DNA of 17,008 bases from JAEUKQ01 sp964414755 (lineage in GTDB: Bacteria > Pseudomonadota > Alphaproteobacteria > JAEUKQ01): contig CAYPXH010000028.1 of the NCBI GenBank assembly GCA_964414755.1, positions 1 through 17,008 on the forward strand. The letters are read 5' to 3'. Shown piece by piece: positions 1 to 7,706 of this stretch. The position numbers and the translations under genes are program-made. The notes under the pieces are model-generated. The model saw only the letters and a program-made list of their open reading frames with translations, made no database searches and was not told the origin of the DNA. The first letter of the stretch is position 1; each line of letters begins with the position of its first letter.

Positions 1-99
1 CAATCAGCACATCATAACTTTAACAACCGAAATTTTATTTTTCGTGCAAAAAATATAGGCTGTAAAAACCATTCTAATTTATATCAAGCTAAAATCTTA

Positions 100-1323
100 C
101 TATTCAGCCCCTTTTAAACCCAATTTTTTCCATTCACCCTTTAGGGCTTCAACCAAAAAGTTAATGTCATTCTCTTGATGAAAAGGGGATGGGGTAAGGC
201 GCAACCGCTCGGAACCCTTGGGAACAGTTGGATAGTTAATTGGCTGGACATAGATTGCATGATTTTGTAATAACAACCGGCTTAGAGCAAGACATTGAAC
301 AGCATCCCCCACCAAAACAGGAACTATATGGCTTTGAGAAGGTAACATTGGAATACCGGCAGCCTTAAGGCTATTTTTCAAAAAACGCACTTTTAACTGG
401 TGCTGGTCGCGAAGAGATTGGTCTTGGCGCAAATGTTGAATACTGGCCAAGGCACCCGCAGCAATAACCGGTGGTAAGGCGGTGGTGAAAATAAAGCCAG
501 CTGCAAAACTTCGTACATAATCGACAAGTACTTTTGACCCTGCAATGTACCCGCCCATTAAGCCAAAAGCCTTGGCCAAAGTTCCTTGAATCACTGTACA
601 GGAATCTGTTAGCAAGTCGCGTTCGGATATCCCCCCACCATGCTTGCCATAAAGGCCAACGGCATGAACCTCATCAACATAAAGAAGCGCGTCATTTTCA
701 CGAGCAATTTGGCAAAATTCGGCCAATGGCGCAATGTCCCCTTCCATCGAATACACTGACTCAATCGCAATAATTTTTAGACGATTATGGCTAATTTTGC
801 CAAGCAAGTCCTTTAAATGAGCTGAATCATTATGATTAAAAATAAATTTTTCAGCCCGGCTATTCCGAATTCCAGCAATCATCGACGCGTGATTAAGCCT
901 ATCTGAAAAAACCGCACAATCTTCTGTTACCTTGGCCAATGCAGCCAAACTTGCTTCGTTGGAAACATAGCCAGAACTAAAAACCAGGGCGGCTTCCTTG
1001 TTATGTAATGAAGCCAATTCCTGCTCAAGCTGTACCATCAGGTGGTGGGTTCCAGATATATTACGTGTTCCACCCGCACCTGCACCAAACTGGTCAATAG
1101 CGGTGTGCATAGCTTGTATTACCTTGGGATGTTGCCCCATACCCAAATAGTCATTACTGCACCATACTGTTACCTGATATGGTGTTTGACCGTCATTGGG
1201 GCGATAAAGGGCCTTGGGAAATTGCCCGGGTATTCGCTGTAAATCTGCAAAAAAACGATACCGACCCTCGCTTTTTAACAAATTCAACTGCTGGTTTAGT
1301 AACTGGTCAATTTTATGTGACAT
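100..1323 (-). CDS. hemA: 5-aminolevulinate synthase
   Basis: This enzyme condenses glycine and succinyl-CoA to 5-aminolevulinate, the first step of the C4 haem route, in the cytoplasm with PLP as cofactor. The 407-residue product has the family N-terminus (EGRYRFFADLQRIPGQFPKA), the early SNDYLGM motif, GAGAGGTRNISGTHH, the aspartate motif YVDEVHAVGLYG, and the PLP-binding lysine in TLAKAFGLMGGYIAG. That lysine is K251, matching the position known in bacterial ALAS (about 248). I chose the ATG at 1323 because GGAAGA lies 7 bases upstream; the frame also runs back to a TTG at 1341, which has less support. The gene lies 27 bases downstream of the aminotransferase stop on the same strand, so the two are probably co-transcribed. 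The C4 enzyme is a hallmark of Alphaproteobacteria. The function is secure; the start is likely. Confidence 0.96.
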   Translation of the reverse strand: MSHKIDQLLNQQLNLLKSEGRYRFFADLQRIPGQFPKALYRPNDGQTPYQVTVWCSNDYLGMGQHPKVIQAMHTAIDQFGAGAGGTRNISGTHHLMVQLEQELASLHNKEAALVFSSGYVSNEASLAALAKVTEDCAVFSDRLNHASMIAGIRNSRAEKFIFNHNDSAHLKDLLGKISHNRLKIIAIESVYSMEGDIAPLAEFCQIARENDALLYVDEVHAVGLYGKHGGGISERDLLTDSCTVIQGTLAKAFGLMGGYIAGSKVLVDYVRSFAAGFIFTTALPPVIAAGALASIQHLRQDQSLRDQHQLKVRFLKNSLKAAGIPMLPSQSHIVPVLVGDAVQCLALSRLLLQNHAIYVQPINYPTVPKGSERLRLTPSPFHQENDINFLVEALKGEWKKLGLKGAE

Positions 1324-1350
1324 TAATAATTCTTCCGCCAAACACTTTGC

Positions 1351-2814
1351 CTAACAATTTTGCAGCCATTTTTGTGTTTCATCAAGCCCCTGCGTCAACA
1401 AATCGAACATGTGTTCAATTTCCGGTGCTGAAGCAATCAATGGTGGGCAGCAGGTGATTGTATCGCCATAATTACGCAGAATAAGACCGGTCTTCAGCAT
1501 AAATTTTAATGCTTCCCGCCCAACATTTTGGTTTGTGGAAAATGGTTTGCGGCTTGTTTTATCTGCTACCAATTCAACCCCACCCAAGAGCCCTACACCT
1601 CGTACCTCACCAACTAATGGATGATTCTTAAGCTGATGCATCCGCGATTGAAAAACGGGTATTATGTGCTGCAAGTGCGTGATAAAATCATTTTCTTGAT
1701 ATATTTTTAAGCATTCAAGGGCAACAGCCGCACAAACAGGATGCCCTGAATACGTAAAACCATGTGCGAAAGTGCCAATTTTATCGGCATTGTTTGCAAT
1801 AACCTGGTATATTTGTTCGTTTATTAACAAAGCCCCCATCGGCATATAGGCCGAGGTTAGCGCCTTGGCCAAGGTTATAATATCAGGCTGTATTCCATAA
1901 AGCTGGCATCCAAACATTTTTCCTGTTCGCCAAAAACCGCATACAACTTCGTCGGCAATCAATAAAATATGATATTTTTTTAAAATTGGCTGAATAAGAT
2001 CAAAATAGTTTTTTGGTGGTATAACAACACCGCCAGCGGCCATTACCGGTTCGATTATCATTGCGGCAATTGTTTCAGGACCTTCCTTGATAATCAGCTG
2101 TTCTAAATTCATAGCGCAGCGCACCGAAAAATCTTGTTCGCTTTCGTTTGGTACAGCATGACGATAAAAATGTGGACAATCTGTGTGCAGTATTCCTGCC
2201 AGGGGCAAATCAAAATCTTTATGGTTATGCGTACGTCCCGTTAGGCTTGCGGTTGCTATGGTAACACCATGATATGCCCGAAAGCGCGAAATAATTTTTT
2301 TCTTCTTTGGATACCCTAATGCGTTATGATAATACCAAACCATTTTAATTGCCGTGTCATTCGCTTCCGAGCCGGAAGAGGTGAAAAAAACTTTTGACAT
2401 TGACACAGGCGAAATCTTTATTAATTCAGCCGCCAACTGCGCAACAATAGGGGTTACACGGTGATTAAAACTGTGGTAAAAGGGCAATTGCTGCATTTGA
2501 AGTAATGCGGCTTGTACCAAGCGTTGATTACTAAAACCCAAAGCGGCAGACCATAAACCACTAACCCCTTCTAAATAACCATGCCCATCCTGATCATAAA
2601 CATAGATACCCTGACCCCGTTCGATAATTTTAGGGCCTAATTGCGCGTGTAGCACGGGGTTAGTATAAGAATGTAGGTGATAGGCAATGTCTTGCGCCAT
2701 CACCGGTGTTAGGGTTGTATCATTATTATCTTTACTTGATTTCTGCTTCACAATAAAAACCGTTGGTTCCAGTTGCAAGATTATGCCCTGCCCACCTAAC
2801 CTTGACAAGAACAT
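1351..2814 (-). CDS. class III PLP-dependent aminotransferase (omega-aminotransferase type)
   Basis: This is a fold-type I aminotransferase of the class III family, which moves an amino group from an omega-amine or amino acid (such as beta-alanine, putrescine or GABA) to a keto acid such as pyruvate. Recognisable parts are HLHSYTNP, GIYVYDQDGHGYLEGVSGLW, the PLP-phosphate loop TSSGSEANDTAIKM, SRFRAYHGVT, the cofactor aspartate in LLIADEVVCGFWRTG, and the Schiff-base lysine in TLAKALTSAYMPMG (K317 counted from the ATG at 2814). The substrate cannot be read from the sequence. The 487-residue frame has about 38 extra residues before the conserved start at MAQDIAYHLH (ATG at 2700), so the true start could be at 2700, giving 449 residues. 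Neither ATG has a clear Shine-Dalgarno sequence. An extended -10 promoter lies just before 2814. The gene probably forms an operon with hemA downstream; no direct role in haem synthesis is implied. Confidence 0.9.
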   Translation of the reverse strand: MFLSRLGGQGIILQLEPTVFIVKQKSSKDNNDTTLTPVMAQDIAYHLHSYTNPVLHAQLGPKIIERGQGIYVYDQDGHGYLEGVSGLWSAALGFSNQRLVQAALLQMQQLPFYHSFNHRVTPIVAQLAAELIKISPVSMSKVFFTSSGSEANDTAIKMVWYYHNALGYPKKKKIISRFRAYHGVTIATASLTGRTHNHKDFDLPLAGILHTDCPHFYRHAVPNESEQDFSVRCAMNLEQLIIKEGPETIAAMIIEPVMAAGGVVIPPKNYFDLIQPILKKYHILLIADEVVCGFWRTGKMFGCQLYGIQPDIITLAKALTSAYMPMGALLINEQIYQVIANNADKIGTFAHGFTYSGHPVCAAVALECLKIYQENDFITHLQHIIPVFQSRMHQLKNHPLVGEVRGVGLLGGVELVADKTSRKPFSTNQNVGREALKFMLKTGLILRNYGDTITCCPPLIASAPEIEHMFDLLTQGLDETQKWLQNC

Positions 2815-2819
2815 TGATA

Positions 2820-2828
2820 ATTATATCA
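2820..2828 (-). promoter_or_regulatory. extended -10 promoter of the aminotransferase-hemA unit
   Basis: On the minus strand the sequence TGATATAAT is a perfect extended -10 element (TGN plus TATAAT). No convincing -35 hexamer sits at the usual distance, as is common for extended -10 promoters. The predicted transcription start falls at or within about two bases of the ATG at 2814, which would give a leaderless mRNA if that ATG is used. It lies just downstream of the terminator of the preceding gene, a fitting place for a new promoter. Predicted by eye only. Confidence 0.5.
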
Positions 2829-2853
2829 CGTTATAAAACACTTTTGACGTAAT

Positions 2854-2877
2854 AAAAAACCCCGCCATCGCGGGGTT
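2854..2877 (-). terminator. intrinsic terminator of the inverse autotransporter gene
   Basis: On the minus strand a perfect 8-bp GC-rich stem (AACCCCGC / GCGGGGTT, arms at 2870-2877 and 2858-2865) with a 4-base loop is followed by a run of T residues (2854-2859). It lies 33 bases after the stop of the surface-protein gene and before the aminotransferase promoter, so it separates the two transcription units. Confidence 0.93.
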
Positions 2878-2909
2878 CTTTATCTTATTTAGAAAAATGG
2901 TTATTGATA

Positions 2910-4904
2910 TTAACGGCAGGTAACTGTCGCCATACCAACCGTAACATCAATCTTCCCAGTTACGTCATTCATCATATCACAAACATTATCACCCATGGCA
3001 CCAGCAAATTTGTTTTGCCCGCCATCAGTAATGGTACTACCCATTTGAAGCCCGTAGCCAAGCCTATAATTAACAACCGAAACATTTGTATAAGTTGCAG
3101 AGCTTCCCCCAATCAAACTAACACCTATACTACCGGCAACCGAGGCCATACGACTAATCTCAAGATTTGTTAGCTGTACATTGGCGGTATTTTCCATTTC
3201 CACGCCAATATAGGCACCACGAACACGAATATCTTTCAACGTAACATCAGTCCCGCCAATTGTTAATATCCCTCGTCTATTGTTTGCGGTATCCCGAATA
3301 TCACCTTGCTCAAGCACGATGTTTCTGGAACTCTCAATAAACACACCATTATTTGTAGTTGTTTTATTAATGTTAAAATCAGTAATCTGCGCGCGTTGTA
3401 CATTATCAAGGTGAATAGCTATATTATTTGTGTTAGAAATCTCAATGCCCCTCATACTAAGATCGGTAGAAGAATTAACCCGCACAGCCGAAGCAGCTGA
3501 CTTATCAATTTTTAGATTACTAATTTGTATAAAATCTGAGTTATTAATAGAAATTGTATCTTGGGTAGATTCAGCCAGATCAAGTCCTATTAACCGGGCA
3601 CGGGATGTTGTATCCAACACAACAATATTCACGCCTTTACGTAGTGTTAGATTTTCTAAAATCGGGTTGCTTTTGTTATTTGCCTCAATCACATCAACAG
3701 CATTATTTTGGGTTATAATGCCGCGGGTACCTGGGGCGGTAAATACAAGTTTGTTACCACCAACCGCACCTGTAAGATTTAACTGGGTTCCCCCACTAAT
3801 CAGCCCAACACTATTATTCATAATAGTTAACGTTGCGTTGGGTAAAGCAATAGTACCATCAAACACAACAATTCCTGATTGCTGAGTGTTGGCAACAATT
3901 GTTGCGGCATTATTCTGGTTGGCTGCATTAACAAAGCGAACCTCGGATACCGGCTGACCGGAAGTATTACGGTCCCAAATCACTGGTTCGTCCGAGAAAG
4001 TTTGGCCTTTATCCTGCTGAACACGCATATGATCGGGCAAGCGTCGTGGTAAACGGTGCATTGCTGTTTGACCATTGGCTCGTTCAACGCCGCCAAACTG
4101 GATATTAAGCCCAACTCCAAGCAGAACATCTGTTTTTTCTTCGCGGTCATAACGAATCCGGCCGCCACCAGTAAGTGTTAAGCCAGAAGTTATTGGCACA
4201 CCAACATCTGCACCAACCATCAACCCCAATTTGCTGCTGGTATCCCGTTCAAAAAGATAGCCCGTAATAAACGGATTGAATACAACATTTCCAATCTTGG
4301 TTTCATATGTAACAGTTAAATCAACACCCAATCTGTTGCGTTCAATATCGGCCTCTTTGCGGCCATCTACAACCAACTGACAAACACGTGCTGGGTTAGC
4401 TGGGCTACAAGAGCCGGGTGACCCAGGCTGATCCTTGAGAACTGCAACACCTGAATTTGCTGTTCCACCAACCACTTTATTTTTATCACCAACCGGCACA
4501 TAAACATTTGTTGATACAGCAACACCACCAGGAATAAACACCTCAACACCCGTAGTAAAGCCCTGAAATCTTTTATTATGTTCGGTTCTTTGTGCGTCAA
4601 AACTACCATAAATACCAGCACCAAACCCACCCTCAAAGAAATGCCGATACCCAAACCCAACCGAGCCATGTGGGTCCTTATGCTGCATACCAACCCGTGC
4701 CATTGTATACAGCATGCTTACTGGATTATTTAATAAAGGTACCATGGCTGTTGCCTGGGTATTCCAATCTTCAGAACCACTACTCCAACCTGCCTCAACA
4801 CCAAAATTCAGCCCTGTTAGCTGGGCTTGTGATAATGCAGGCATCAGCATTGACAATGCAACAACTGCTGCAGTGTGGTTTAATGTCCGTCTTAGGGGTA
4901 ACAT
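2910..4904 (-). CDS. inverse autotransporter (type Ve) with beta-helix passenger
   Basis: This appears to be an outer-membrane surface protein of 664 residues. It begins with a signal peptide (RR in the n-region, then AAVVALSMLMPAL, likely cut after SQA at residue 27). Residues of about 28-275 resemble the intimin/invasin-type barrel: GVEAGW, FxPL-like strands, a GFGYRHFFEGGFGAGIYGSF block, GVEVFIPGG and NVYVPVGD. A loop inserted in the barrel carries C166 and C175, which could pair. After a linker, residues of about 300-640 consist of short strand-turn repeats rich in N, I, V and D that look like a right-handed parallel beta-helix. The C-terminus carries C642 and C663. The order barrel first, passenger second is that of inverse autotransporters, but the passenger lacks the usual Ig-like or lectin domains. 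The start at 4904 has AAGGAG upstream; a longer TTG frame (4931) is unlikely. Adhesion or polysaccharide binding is plausible but inferred. Confidence 0.82.
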   Translation of the reverse strand: MLPLRRTLNHTAAVVALSMLMPALSQAQLTGLNFGVEAGWSSGSEDWNTQATAMVPLLNNPVSMLYTMARVGMQHKDPHGSVGFGYRHFFEGGFGAGIYGSFDAQRTEHNKRFQGFTTGVEVFIPGGVAVSTNVYVPVGDKNKVVGGTANSGVAVLKDQPGSPGSCSPANPARVCQLVVDGRKEADIERNRLGVDLTVTYETKIGNVVFNPFITGYLFERDTSSKLGLMVGADVGVPITSGLTLTGGGRIRYDREEKTDVLLGVGLNIQFGGVERANGQTAMHRLPRRLPDHMRVQQDKGQTFSDEPVIWDRNTSGQPVSEVRFVNAANQNNAATIVANTQQSGIVVFDGTIALPNATLTIMNNSVGLISGGTQLNLTGAVGGNKLVFTAPGTRGIITQNNAVDVIEANNKSNPILENLTLRKGVNIVVLDTTSRARLIGLDLAESTQDTISINNSDFIQISNLKIDKSAASAVRVNSSTDLSMRGIEISNTNNIAIHLDNVQRAQITDFNINKTTTNNGVFIESSRNIVLEQGDIRDTANNRRGILTIGGTDVTLKDIRVRGAYIGVEMENTANVQLTNLEISRMASVAGSIGVSLIGGSSATYTNVSVVNYRLGYGLQMGSTITDGGQNKFAGAMGDNVCDMMNDVTGKIDVTVGMATVTCR

Positions 4905-4914
4905 AAGGTTTTGT

Positions 4915-4920
4915 CTCCTT
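4915..4920 (-). promoter_or_regulatory. Shine-Dalgarno site deciding the surface-protein start
   Basis: AAGGAG on the minus strand, 10 bases before the ATG at 4904, is a perfect ribosome-binding sequence. It lies inside the longer TTG-started frame, which argues for the shorter start; that start also places the signal peptide correctly. Farther upstream there is a TTGACT (4970-4975), but no well-spaced -10 follows it, so no promoter is called. Confidence 0.8.
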
Positions 4921-5155
4921 GCATAACACAAATCATATTGATGAATTCGTGTTTATATATGTTAAAAAAAGTCAATTTTTTCCGTGGCGTATTAGTATCA
5001 TAAAATTTTTTGCCTGTCACTTATTAAAAACTATACTTTATCAAAGCATATATTACAGGCGATTAAGGGACAAAAATAATAATCACAAACAGTATTGATC
5101 CAACTTGGTTATAGGTTCGTACTAAACTTTATAAAAACAAAATAAAGGTGTTGTT

Positions 5156-6004
5156 ATGAAAAAAAATCAAAGATCAAATGCTTCAAGCCACGCCTACGCA
5201 ACTATACGTACGCAGATGCAACAACCTTTATTATCTGCTGATGAAGAGCGAAATTTGTGGTTAGAATGGCAAAATGAACAAAAGCAATCTTCCTTTCACC
5301 GAATTATAACATGCCACGGGCGATTAGCCGTTAGTCTTGCCGTAAAATATAATAAATACGGTTTACCGTTAAACGACCTAATTCAAGAAGCACAAATAGG
5401 ATTGTTACAGGCAGCGGAAAAATTTGATCTTGCAAAAAATGTTCGTTTTTCAACCTATGCAACTTGGTGGATTCGTGCTGCTTTGCAGGAATACATACTC
5501 AAAAACTGGTCATTGGTGCGCACAGCATCAAGTTCGGTGCATAAAACACTGTTTTACCGTCTACGCATGATGAAACAAAAACTGCACAGAACAGATGCTC
5601 ATGATAACGGTATTCAGCAATTGGCTAAAGAACTTGGGATATCAACTGCAATTGTTGATGCAGCAAATAATCGTTTTCAGGGACGGGATTTTTCCTTAAA
5701 CAGCCCGATTGAAAACGACAATAACCACGAATGGCAAGAAAATATTGCGGACGACCGACCAACCCCCGAGGAAGAGGTTACTGAACATCTTGATTATGAA
5801 GCAAAATTTACATGGCTAAGGCAAGCACTTAAGACTTTGACAAACCGAGAACAGCAACTGATTAATCGGAGATACCTTGGCGATGACTCGGATACTTTAA
5901 AAATTTTGGGTCAGGACCTGGGTATCAGCAAGGAACGTGTGCGTCAAATTGAAAACCGAATTATTAAAAAACTGCAAACACTGGCTGAACAACATTTCAA
6001 TTAA
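5156..6004 (+). CDS. rpoH: RNA polymerase heat-shock sigma factor (sigma-32 family)
   Basis: A 282-residue group 3 sigma factor that directs RNA polymerase to heat-shock promoters. Region 1.2 (about 14-40) is followed by region 2 (about 51-125) with LIQEAQIGLLQAAEKFD and the promoter-melting segment FSTYATWWIRAALQEYILKN, which is typical of RpoH. Residues 215-275 form region 4, with the -35 recognition helix in LGISKERVRQIENRIIKKL. No region 1.1 is present, as expected. The RpoH box normally reads close to QRKLFFNLR; here residues 129-137 read HKTLFYRLR, so it is diverged. The length fits the family (about 285-300). AAGGTG precedes the ATG. The 251 bases upstream are shared with the divergent surface-protein gene; only weak sigma-70-like hexamers were seen (for example TTGATC at 5095). 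It could be a second, specialised RpoH paralogue. Convergent with the exporter gene, 17 bases away. Confidence 0.92.
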   Translation: MKKNQRSNASSHAYATIRTQMQQPLLSADEERNLWLEWQNEQKQSSFHRIITCHGRLAVSLAVKYNKYGLPLNDLIQEAQIGLLQAAEKFDLAKNVRFSTYATWWIRAALQEYILKNWSLVRTASSSVHKTLFYRLRMMKQKLHRTDAHDNGIQQLAKELGISTAIVDAANNRFQGRDFSLNSPIENDNNHEWQENIADDRPTPEEEVTEHLDYEAKFTWLRQALKTLTNREQQLINRRYLGDDSDTLKILGQDLGISKERVRQIENRIIKKLQTLAEQHFN

Positions 6005-6021
6005 CCCTAAGCTGTGGGTAA

Positions 6022-6645
6022 CTAAACACCAAGTATATATGGTTCTATAAGCCCAAATGCTATGTTTATTAGTAACCCTGCAATAACACCGTTTAAAATA
6101 CGCCAGGTAGTTGGGTAGCGGAAAAGCGGTTGTAAAAATTTTGCACCAAAAACCAACCCATACAACCATATCGCCGATGCAGCAACCGCACCCAAGTAAA
6201 ACCACAACCGTTGATCCTGAACGTATTGGTTCGATATACCACCCATTAATACTACCATATCAAGCCAAGCATGTGGATTGATTAAACTAAATCCTAATGC
6301 TGCTAAAACGATACCTTGCCATGAAGATGTTTTAAGTTGAGCACCCGATACATTCTGCATTTTTGGTTGAAATATTAGGTAAATCGACCTTGCAGCATAC
6401 CCAAATAAAAAAACTGCCCCAGCTATTGAAGCATATTTTTTTAGTATCAGTGACTGGGCAATTAATGCCCCAAAGCCAGCAATACCGATGGTTAATAAAA
6501 AAACATCACAACAAAAACTAACTGTTGCGGCCAAAAAACCACGATCAGCCATAAGGGCTTGCTTCAGAACAAAGGCTGATTGCGCGCCAATAACCATAAT
6601 CAGGGCAAGACCAGCTGTTAAACCATCAATCCAGGAACTAATCAT
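6022..6645 (-). CDS. LysE/ArgO-type amino-acid exporter
   Basis: A 207-residue inner-membrane protein with about six hydrophobic segments, matching the LysE superfamily in length and motifs. The N-terminal IGAQSAFVLKQAL corresponds to the IGAQNAFVLRQGL signature of the LysE/ArgO branch (with N changed to S), followed by the CD pair in FCCDVFLL and later the INPHAWLDMVVLMG block matching LNPHVYLDTVVL. Relatives export basic amino acids (lysine, arginine) driven by the proton gradient; the exact substrate here is unknown. It starts 20 bases after the accA stop on the same strand with no strong ribosome-binding site, suggesting translation within an accA transcript. Confidence 0.87.
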   Translation of the reverse strand: MISSWIDGLTAGLALIMVIGAQSAFVLKQALMADRGFLAATVSFCCDVFLLTIGIAGFGALIAQSLILKKYASIAGAVFLFGYAARSIYLIFQPKMQNVSGAQLKTSSWQGIVLAALGFSLINPHAWLDMVVLMGGISNQYVQDQRLWFYLGAVAASAIWLYGLVFGAKFLQPLFRYPTTWRILNGVIAGLLINIAFGLIEPYILGV

Positions 6646-6665
6646 GGCTTGTTTTTATTGCTAAG

Positions 6666-7616
6666 TTAAAGACCATGGCCGATCGCCAAGAATTTTTTCT
6701 GACGGTGTTCTTGATAATTAGACAAGGATTTTGCATATAATTCGTCAAGCGTCTTTTGCAACATTTGCCCAACCGATTGAATAGTTTGTTCGGGCTGACG
6801 GTGCGCACCGCCCAAAGGTTCAGCAATAATGCCATCGATTACACGTAATTGTAAAAGATCATCGGCGGTTAATTTTAATGCCTCGGCCGCTTCTTTGGAA
6901 TAATTTGCACTGCGCCACAGAATCGATGCACATCCTTCGGGCGAAATAACTGAATAGATTGCGTTTTCAAGCATAAAAACTTTGTTTGCAGAAGCAAGGG
7001 CAATCGCCCCACCCGACCCACCTTCACCAATAACTACCGATATAATCGGCACACGCAAGCGAAGACAAGTTTCAATTGACTTAGCAATAGCTTCGGCCTG
7101 ACCGCGTGCTTCAGCTTCAACACCTGGATAAGCGCCAGGCGTATCAATAAGGGTAATAATTGGCAACCCAAAACGATCAGCCATTTCCATTAACCTGCGT
7201 GCTTTACGGTATCCTTCAGGCAAAGCCATGCCAAAATTATGGCGCATTCTGCTACTGGTATCTGAACCCTTTTCATGACCAATAATCATCACCGATCGTT
7301 CGTGAAAAGTTGCGATGCCGCCAATAATTGCCTGATCTTCGCCAAAATAACGATCTCCGGCAAGCGGCAATAAATCAGGAAATAAAATCTTACAATAATC
7401 TTTTAAATGAGGCCTTTCTGGATGCCGCGCTACTTGGGTTTTTTGCCATGCTGTCAGCTTGCCATAGGTTTGCTTCAGCATTTTCTCGGCCTTCACTTGT
7501 AACTTACGCACTTCATCAGCAATACTTACCCCGTTATTGCCAGATAATTGTTGTAGCTCGGCAATTTTTTCTTCAAGTTCGGCAATTGGTTTTTCAAAAT
7601 CAAGAAAAATTGGCAT
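6666..7616 (-). CDS. accA: acetyl-CoA carboxylase carboxyltransferase subunit alpha
   Basis: This is the alpha subunit of the carboxyltransferase, which with AccD (not in the window) transfers carboxyl from biotin to acetyl-CoA to make malonyl-CoA for fatty-acid synthesis. The 316-residue product begins with LDFEKPIAELEEKI, the family N-terminus. It also has RHPERPHLKDY, IGHEKGSDT, ITLIDTPGAYPGVEAEARGQ, the oxyanion loop GEGGSGGAIAL (198-207) and YSVISPEGCASILW. The length matches E. coli AccA (319). The ATG at 7616 is preceded by GGGGA; an extension to TTG at 7637 adds nothing conserved. Upstream lies xerD on the same strand, and downstream the exporter gene. The accA-xerD adjacency resembles that of other Alphaproteobacteria as I recall them. 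Confidence 0.97.
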   Translation of the reverse strand: MPIFLDFEKPIAELEEKIAELQQLSGNNGVSIADEVRKLQVKAEKMLKQTYGKLTAWQKTQVARHPERPHLKDYCKILFPDLLPLAGDRYFGEDQAIIGGIATFHERSVMIIGHEKGSDTSSRMRHNFGMALPEGYRKARRLMEMADRFGLPIITLIDTPGAYPGVEAEARGQAEAIAKSIETCLRLRVPIISVVIGEGGSGGAIALASANKVFMLENAIYSVISPEGCASILWRSANYSKEAAEALKLTADDLLQLRVIDGIIAEPLGGAHRQPEQTIQSVGQMLQKTLDELYAKSLSNYQEHRQKKFLAIGHGL

Positions 7617-7658
7617 AAAATATCCCCGTCCGTCCAAACAAATTAACTAAGGCAGGCG

Positions 7659-7687
7659 ATTGTGCCCGATAATACGGGGAAGATCAA
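7659..7687 (-). promoter_or_regulatory. possible accA promoter
   Basis: On the minus strand TTGATC (7682-7687) and CACAAT (7659-7664) are separated by 17 bases, each matching four of six positions of the sigma-70 consensus. It would start transcription about 40 bases before the accA ATG. A small CCCG/CGGG stem lies within the spacer. A weak prediction; accA could also be read from the xerD transcript. Confidence 0.28.
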
Positions 7688-7706
7688 GGCTTTCCAGAAA
7701 AAAGTT

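Noticed and set aside
1..99. A small gene or hemA terminator at the left edge
   Set aside because: Only a frame of about 22 codons without a ribosome site was seen, and no stable stem with a T run follows hemA within the window.
3430..3885. A 151-codon open frame on the plus strand inside the surface-protein gene
   Set aside because: It lies antisense to a clear coding sequence with a signal peptide and repeats; its translation shows no recognisable motif or ribosome-binding site, and repeat-rich AT/GC composition explains the open frame.
4367..4693. A 108-codon minus-strand frame overlapping the barrel domain in another frame
   Set aside because: The overlapping frame encodes the conserved barrel motifs, and this one has no start signal or recognisable content.
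5095..5133. A sigma-70 promoter for rpoH
   Set aside because: The hexamers (TTGATC or TTGGTT with TACTAA or TTTATA) match poorly or have a 19-base spacer, so no promoter is asserted.
4932..5155. A regulatory RNA or riboswitch in the gap between the surface-protein gene and rpoH
   Set aside because: The stretch is simple AT-rich sequence with no stable stem, conserved aptamer motif or well-spaced promoter for a separate RNA.
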